Part shown: piece by piece, positions 7,405 to 10,321 of the stretch
Numbering within the stretch: the stretch's first letter is position 1
How the letters are laid out: each line of letters begins with the position of its first letter
Assembly: GCA_031360885.1 (NCBI GenBank)
Contig: JANMCC010000062.1
Coordinates: forward strand, 1-10,321
Direction of reading: 5' to 3'
Origin: Schlegelella_A sp031360885
GTDB lineage: Bacteria > Pseudomonadota > Gammaproteobacteria > Burkholderiales > Burkholderiaceae_C
DNA: 10,321 nucleotides
Program-made: the position numbers and the translations under genes
The notes under the pieces: model-generated
The model's input: only the letters and a program-made list of their open reading frames with translations
Told to the model about the DNA's origin: nothing
Databases searched by the model: none

Positions 7405-8340
7405 TCACCATGCCGGCGCCAGCTCGACGAAGCCGGCCGGAGCCTGGGCCTCGTCGTCGAAAGTCACGGTGTCGTAGGCCGTCGGATCGGCGAGCAGGGC
7501 GCGGACCAGCGTGTTGTTGAGCGCGTGGCCCGACTTGTAGGCGGTGTACGAAGCCAGCAGCGGCCGGCCGGCCATCATCATGTCGCCGATCGCGTCGAGG
7601 ATCTTGTGCTTGACGAACTCGTCGTCGTAGCGGAGGCCGTCGCTGTTGATGACCTTGAACTCGTCGACGGCGACGACGTTGTCGAGGCTGACGCCGCGGC
7701 CGAGGCCACGCGAACGCATCATGTCGAGCTCGGTGGTGAAGCCGAAGGTGCGGGCGCGCGCGATCTCGCGCTTGTAGCGCGCCGCGTCCATCTCGAACAC
7801 GAACTGCTGCCCGGTCTGGCTCACCGCAGGATGATCGAACTCGATCTCGAAGGCGAGCCGGTAGCCCTCGTAGGGCTCGAGCCGCGCCCACTTCAGCGAG
7901 GCGCCCTCGCCTTCCCTGACCTCGACCGGCTTCTTCACCCGGAGGAACCGCTTCGGCGCGTCCTGCATGACGATGCCGGCGCTCTGCAGGAGGAACACGA
8001 ACGAGGCGGCCGAGCCGTCGAGGATGGGCACCTCCTCGGCCGTGATGTCGACGAACAGGTTGTCGAGGCCGAGGCCCGAGCAGGCCGAGAGCAGGTGCTC
8101 GACGGTCTTGACCTTGGGCCCGGCCGGATCGCCGCCGGCCGAGATCGTCGTCGCCATGCGCGTGTCGCAGACCGAGAAGGCGTCGACCTTGATCGCCACC
8201 GAGCGCGGCAGGTCGACGCGGCGAAAGACGATGCCGGTGTCGGGCGGCGCCGGACGCAGGGTCATCTCGACCCTTTGCCCGCCGTGCACGCCGACGCCGA
8301 CGGCCTTCGTCATCGACTTCAGGGTGCGTTGCGCCAGCAT
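7405..8340 (-). CDS. lpxC: UDP-3-O-acyl-N-acetylglucosamine deacetylase
   Basis: Zinc-dependent cytoplasmic enzyme of 311 residues (E. coli LpxC is 305) that catalyses the committed step of lipid A synthesis. The N-terminus MLAQRTLKSMTKAVGVGVHGG is canonical. The zinc ligands are His82 in KTVEHLLSA (78-86) and His245/Asp249 in KHKILDAIGD (244-253). Glu81 is the catalytic base position, and His272 in YKSGHALNN (268-276) is the conserved acid. DGSAASFVFLL (108-118) and ARARTFGF (194-201) are further family motifs. The ATG at 8340 is preceded by GACAAT plus six bases, suggesting an own, possibly leaderless promoter. GGGGA ten bases upstream is only a weak ribosome site. A strong inverted repeat separates it from ftsZ. 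As in E. coli it follows ftsZ, but secA does not follow; a small Trp-rich protein does. Confidence 0.98.
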   Translation of the reverse strand: MLAQRTLKSMTKAVGVGVHGGQRVEMTLRPAPPDTGIVFRRVDLPRSVAIKVDAFSVCDTRMATTISAGGDPAGPKVKTVEHLLSACSGLGLDNLFVDITAEEVPILDGSAASFVFLLQSAGIVMQDAPKRFLRVKKPVEVREGEGASLKWARLEPYEGYRLAFEIEFDHPAVSQTGQQFVFEMDAARYKREIARARTFGFTTELDMMRSRGLGRGVSLDNVVAVDEFKVINSDGLRYDDEFVKHKILDAIGDMMMAGRPLLASYTAYKSGHALNNTLVRALLADPTAYDTVTFDDEAQAPAGFVELAPAW

Positions 8341-8346
8341 GGTGCG

Positions 8347-8352
8347 ATTGTC
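8347..8352 (-). promoter_or_regulatory. Candidate -10 box for lpxC
   Basis: The minus strand reads GACAAT, followed by exactly six bases and the ATG, as at mpl. It would allow lpxC expression independent of ftsZ. The region where a -35 would lie is inside the 13-base inverted repeat and has no consensus match. Confidence 0.4.
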
Positions 8353-8362
8353 CCCGAACCGT

Positions 8363-8400
8363 GCCGGCGCGCCGCGACCGAGGTCTTGCGGCGCGCCGGC
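8363..8400 (-). terminator. Perfect 13-base inverted repeat between ftsZ and lpxC
   Basis: The arms GCCGGCGCGCCGC (8363-8375) and GCGGCGCGCCGGC (8388-8400) are exact complements around a 12-base loop. It begins eight bases after the ftsZ stop and ends just before the candidate lpxC -10 box. The stem is all G/C and very stable, but no T-run follows. It may be a transcript end, an attenuator or an mRNA 3'-end stabiliser. Confidence 0.55.
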
Positions 8401-8407
8401 GGCGGCA

Positions 8408-9610
8408 TCAGTCCGCCTGCTTGCGCAGGAACGCGGGGATCTCGATCTCGTCCATGCCGTTGCTCGCCAGCGCATCGACCTTGGCCGCCGCCGTCCGGCC
8501 GTTGCGCCACACGCTCGGCGTCGTCAGGCCCGAGTAGTCGTGCTGCTGCGCCGTCGGCATCTGCACCTGCTGGTTCAGCACCGGCAGGTTGTCGGTGCCG
8601 GTGCGCTGCACCGGAGCGCTGTGCACCACCTGGATCGGCGTCTGCACGCGCGCGCGGGCGGGGCTGAGGCCGGTGGCGATGACGGTCACGCGCAGCTGCT
8701 CGCCGAGCGATTCGTCGTAGGCCGTGCCGTAGATGACATGCGCTTCGTCCGCGGCGTAGCGGCGGATCGTGTTCATGGCGTTGCGGCTCTCGCTCAGCTT
8801 GAAGGTGTTGCGGTTCGCCGCGATCAGCACCAGCACGCCGCGCGCGCCCGAAAGGTCGATGCCTTCGAGCAGCGGGCAGGCCACCGCGGCCTCGGCCGCC
8901 TTGGACGCGCGGTCCGGACCCGACGCGATGGCGGTGCCCATCATCGCCTTGCCCGGCTCGCTCATCACCGTCTTCACGTCCTCGAAGTCGACGTTGACGA
9001 GGCCCGGGATGTGGATGATGTCGCTGATGCCGCCGACGGCGTTCTTCAGCACGTCGTTGGCGTGGGCGAAGGCCTGGTCCTGGGTGACGTCGTCGCCCAG
9101 CACGTCGAGCAGCTTGTCGTTGAGGATCACGATCAGCGAATCGACGTTCGCTTCCAGCTCGGCGACGCCGGCGTCGGCCGCCTTGAGGCGGCGCGGGCCC
9201 TCGAAGTCGAACGGCGTGGTGACCACGCCCACCGTCAGGATGCCCATCTCGCGCGCCACCCGGGCGATCACCGGCGCCGCGCCGGTGCCGGTGCCGCCGC
9301 CCATGCCGGCGGTGATGAAGAGCATGTGCGCGCCGTCGATCGCCTGGCGGATGCGGTCGACCGCCTCTTCCGCGGCGGCGCGGCCCGCTTCCGGCTTGGC
9401 GCCGGCGCCGAGGCCGGTGGAGCCGAGCTGGATCAGGTGATGCGCGGCCGAGCGGTTGAGCGCCTGCGCGTCGGTGTTGGCGCAGACGAAGTCCACCCCC
9501 TGCACGCCCTCGTCGATCATGTGCTCGACCGCGTTGCCGCCGCCGCCGCCGACGCCGATCACCTTGATCTGCGTGCCCATGCTGAACTCTTCGATCATTT
9601 CGATTGCCAT
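8408..9610 (-). CDS. ftsZ: Cell division protein FtsZ
   Basis: Tubulin-like GTPase of 400 residues that polymerises into the division ring. The start region MAIEMIEEFSMGTQIKVIGV leads into GGGGGNAVEHMI (21-32). The GTP-binding tubulin signature GGGTGTG is at 104-110. The T7 catalytic loop NVDFEDVKTVM (206-216) carries the acidic residues Asp208 and Asp211 needed to hydrolyse GTP in the neighbouring subunit. The variable linker runs about 318-385 and is Gln/Thr/Pro-rich. The conserved C-terminal peptide EIEIPAFLRKQ (388-398) binds FtsA and other partners. The ATG at 9610 has GGAG seven bases upstream; a TTG four codons earlier overlaps that site and is not the start. It follows ftsA after a 174-base spacer, so a dedicated promoter is possible. 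All key residues are intact. Confidence 0.99.
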   Translation of the reverse strand: MAIEMIEEFSMGTQIKVIGVGGGGGNAVEHMIDEGVQGVDFVCANTDAQALNRSAAHHLIQLGSTGLGAGAKPEAGRAAAEEAVDRIRQAIDGAHMLFITAGMGGGTGTGAAPVIARVAREMGILTVGVVTTPFDFEGPRRLKAADAGVAELEANVDSLIVILNDKLLDVLGDDVTQDQAFAHANDVLKNAVGGISDIIHIPGLVNVDFEDVKTVMSEPGKAMMGTAIASGPDRASKAAEAAVACPLLEGIDLSGARGVLVLIAANRNTFKLSESRNAMNTIRRYAADEAHVIYGTAYDESLGEQLRVTVIATGLSPARARVQTPIQVVHSAPVQRTGTDNLPVLNQQVQMPTAQQHDYSGLTTPSVWRNGRTAAAKVDALASNGMDEIEIPAFLRKQAD

Positions 9611-9616
9611 CTGTAG

Positions 9617-9620
9617 CTCC
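9617..9620 (-). promoter_or_regulatory. ftsZ ribosome binding site
   Basis: GGAG on the minus strand, six bases before the ATG at 9610. It decides between this ATG and the in-frame TTG at 9622, which overlaps the site. Confidence 0.75.
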
Positions 9621-9693
9621 AATCCTTGCAGTTGCCTTGAGTCGTGAAAACCGGAATACGTTCTTGATGTGTGTGTGAGACCTCCCGCACCGC

Positions 9694-9765
9694 TCAGCCG
9701 GTGGGCGGCGGGTCGTGGGCGTGCGGCTGGAAGCTGGCGGGTCCGGGTCTCGTGCTGGTCGTCAT
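9694..9765 (-). CDS. Possible 23-residue ORF between ftsA and ftsZ
   Basis: ATG to TGA, 23 codons, starting 19 bases after the ftsA stop. The ribosome-site-like AAGGGAAG (9773-9780) lies seven bases upstream. The peptide begins MTTSTRPGPASF and ends with several prolines (DPPPTG); it is Pro/Thr/His-rich, with no helix-forming or membrane segment, and matches no family I know. It could be a leader peptide affecting ftsZ expression, or a chance ORF. The case rests only on the good upstream site and its position. Confidence 0.25.
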   Translation of the reverse strand: MTTSTRPGPASFQPHAHDPPPTG

Positions 9766-9784
9766 CGCGTCGCTTCCCTTGTGG

Positions 9785-10321
9785 TCAAAAGTTGCCGAGG
9801 AACCAGTCCTTGGCCCGGCCGAACATCGTCTTCACCGAGCCCGCCTGCTGCGCAGCGCGCTGGCCGCGCGTCCTCGCCAGGCGCGCTTCCTCGAGCAGGC
9901 CCATCACCGTCGCCGAGCGCGGATTGGCGACCATGTCGTGGAGCGCGCCGCGGTAGGTCGGCGTGCCCTTCCTCACCGGCTTGAGGAAGATGTCCTCGCC
10001 GAGCTCGACCATGCCCGGCATGACCGCGGCGCCGCCGGTGATGACGATGCCGCTCGAGAGCAGCTCCTCGTAGCCGCTCTCGCGGATCACCTGGTGCACC
10101 AGCGAGTAGATTTCCTCGATCCGCGGCTCGATCACGCCGGCCAGCGCCTGGCGGCTCAGCATCCGCGGCGGCCTGTCGCCGAGGCCGGGCACCTCGAGCT
10201 GCTCGTTCGGGTCGGCGAGCAGCTGCTTGGCCACGCCGTACTCGACCTTGATCTCCTCGGCGTCCTTGGTCGGCGTGCGCAAGGCCATCGCGATGTCGCT
10301 GGTGATCAGGTCGCCGGCGAT
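9785..10321 (-). CDS. ftsA: Cell division protein FtsA, C-terminal part (5' end outside window)
   Basis: The last 178 residues of FtsA, the actin-like protein that tethers FtsZ to the membrane and recruits later division proteins. The reading frame stays open to the window edge, reading IAGDLITSDIAMALRTPTKDAE, so the gene continues beyond it; an internal ATG at 10288 is not the start. The nucleotide-binding segment IVITGGAAVMPGM is at 92-104 of the visible part, preceded by the helix IEPRIEEIYSLVHQVI (64-79). The C-terminus SVKTMFGRAKDWFLGNF (162-178) is a short amphipathic helix, the membrane-targeting sequence typical of FtsA. About 230-240 residues are missing compared with the usual ~410-420. 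It lies upstream of ftsZ on the same strand. Confidence 0.97.
   Translation of the reverse strand: MAGDLITSDIAMALRTPTKDAEEIKVEYGVAKQLLADPNEQLEVPGLGDRPPRMLSRQALAGVIEPRIEEIYSLVHQVIRESGYEELLSSGIVITGGAAVMPGMVELGEDIFLKPVRKGTPTYRGALHDMVANPRSATVMGLLEEARLARTRGQRAAQQAGSVKTMFGRAKDWFLGNF

Larger units (their letters stand above)
9611..9784 (-). other. ftsA-ftsZ spacer
   Basis: A spacer of 174 bases, unusually long for this operon. The part near ftsZ (about 9635-9670) is clearly richer in A/T than its surroundings and is the likeliest place for an ftsZ promoter, but I could not find a convincing -35/-10 pair. A short TG dinucleotide run lies near 9668-9677. The ftsA-proximal half holds a possible 23-codon ORF, listed separately. 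Confidence 0.4.

Noticed and set aside
7372..9616. Two long plus-strand open frames (431 and 549 codons) opposite lpxC and ftsZ
   Set aside because: They mirror the codon pattern of the two recognised genes, show low-complexity Arg/Ala/His/Asp-rich products and have no recognisable domain.
9668..9677. TG dinucleotide run as a phase-variable repeat
   Set aside because: About five units, in a spacer, too short to suggest slippage-based switching.

Overview
The window looks like core chromosome of a high-GC (roughly 70% by eye) betaproteobacterium, most likely Burkholderiales. The evidence is the end of the division and cell-wall cluster in the order ftsA-ftsZ-lpxC, a ThiD-like kinase joined to hemL, an mpl-yqiA pair, and protein sequences of betaproteobacterial type. 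This placement is inferred from gene order and recalled family sequences, not from a search. I see no tRNA, rRNA, CRISPR array, insertion sequence, phage gene or attachment site, and no gene-free stretch longer than about 180 bases.

Layout from left to right. (1) 5-2231, plus strand: a divergent ThiD-like kinase overlaps hemL (glutamate-1-semialdehyde aminomutase) by 11 bases. (2) 2282-4159: two periplasmic solute-binding proteins point away from each other across a 171-base spacer. One is of the glutamate/aspartate type (minus strand), the other of the phosphate/phosphonate PhnD-like type (plus strand). Neither has a permease or ATPase gene here. (3) 4170-5086, minus strand: a four-helix membrane protein (DUF6644-like) followed by a secreted small protein (DUF6152-like). 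(4) 5148-7147, plus strand: mpl (murein tripeptide ligase) and a YqiA-like esterase that overlap by four bases. (5) 10321-7161, minus strand: the 3' part of ftsA, a possible 23-codon ORF, ftsZ, lpxC and a 70-residue tryptophan-rich membrane protein.

Functionally, the right half is about the envelope. FtsA and FtsZ build the division ring, LpxC commits UDP-GlcNAc to lipid A, and Mpl recycles murein peptide into precursor. The left half is vitamin and tetrapyrrole metabolism plus solute capture.

I do not see a large undescribed system. The most interesting signals are small. Start sites of mpl, lpxC and the DUF6644-like gene share an 'nnnAAT, six bases, ATG' layout that suggests leaderless transcripts from immediately adjacent -10 boxes. 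Inverted repeats sit centrally in both divergent spacers. A perfect 13-base inverted repeat separates ftsZ from lpxC. The ThiD-like protein has replaced several canonical active-site residues. A strikingly tryptophan-rich micro-membrane protein ends the division cluster.
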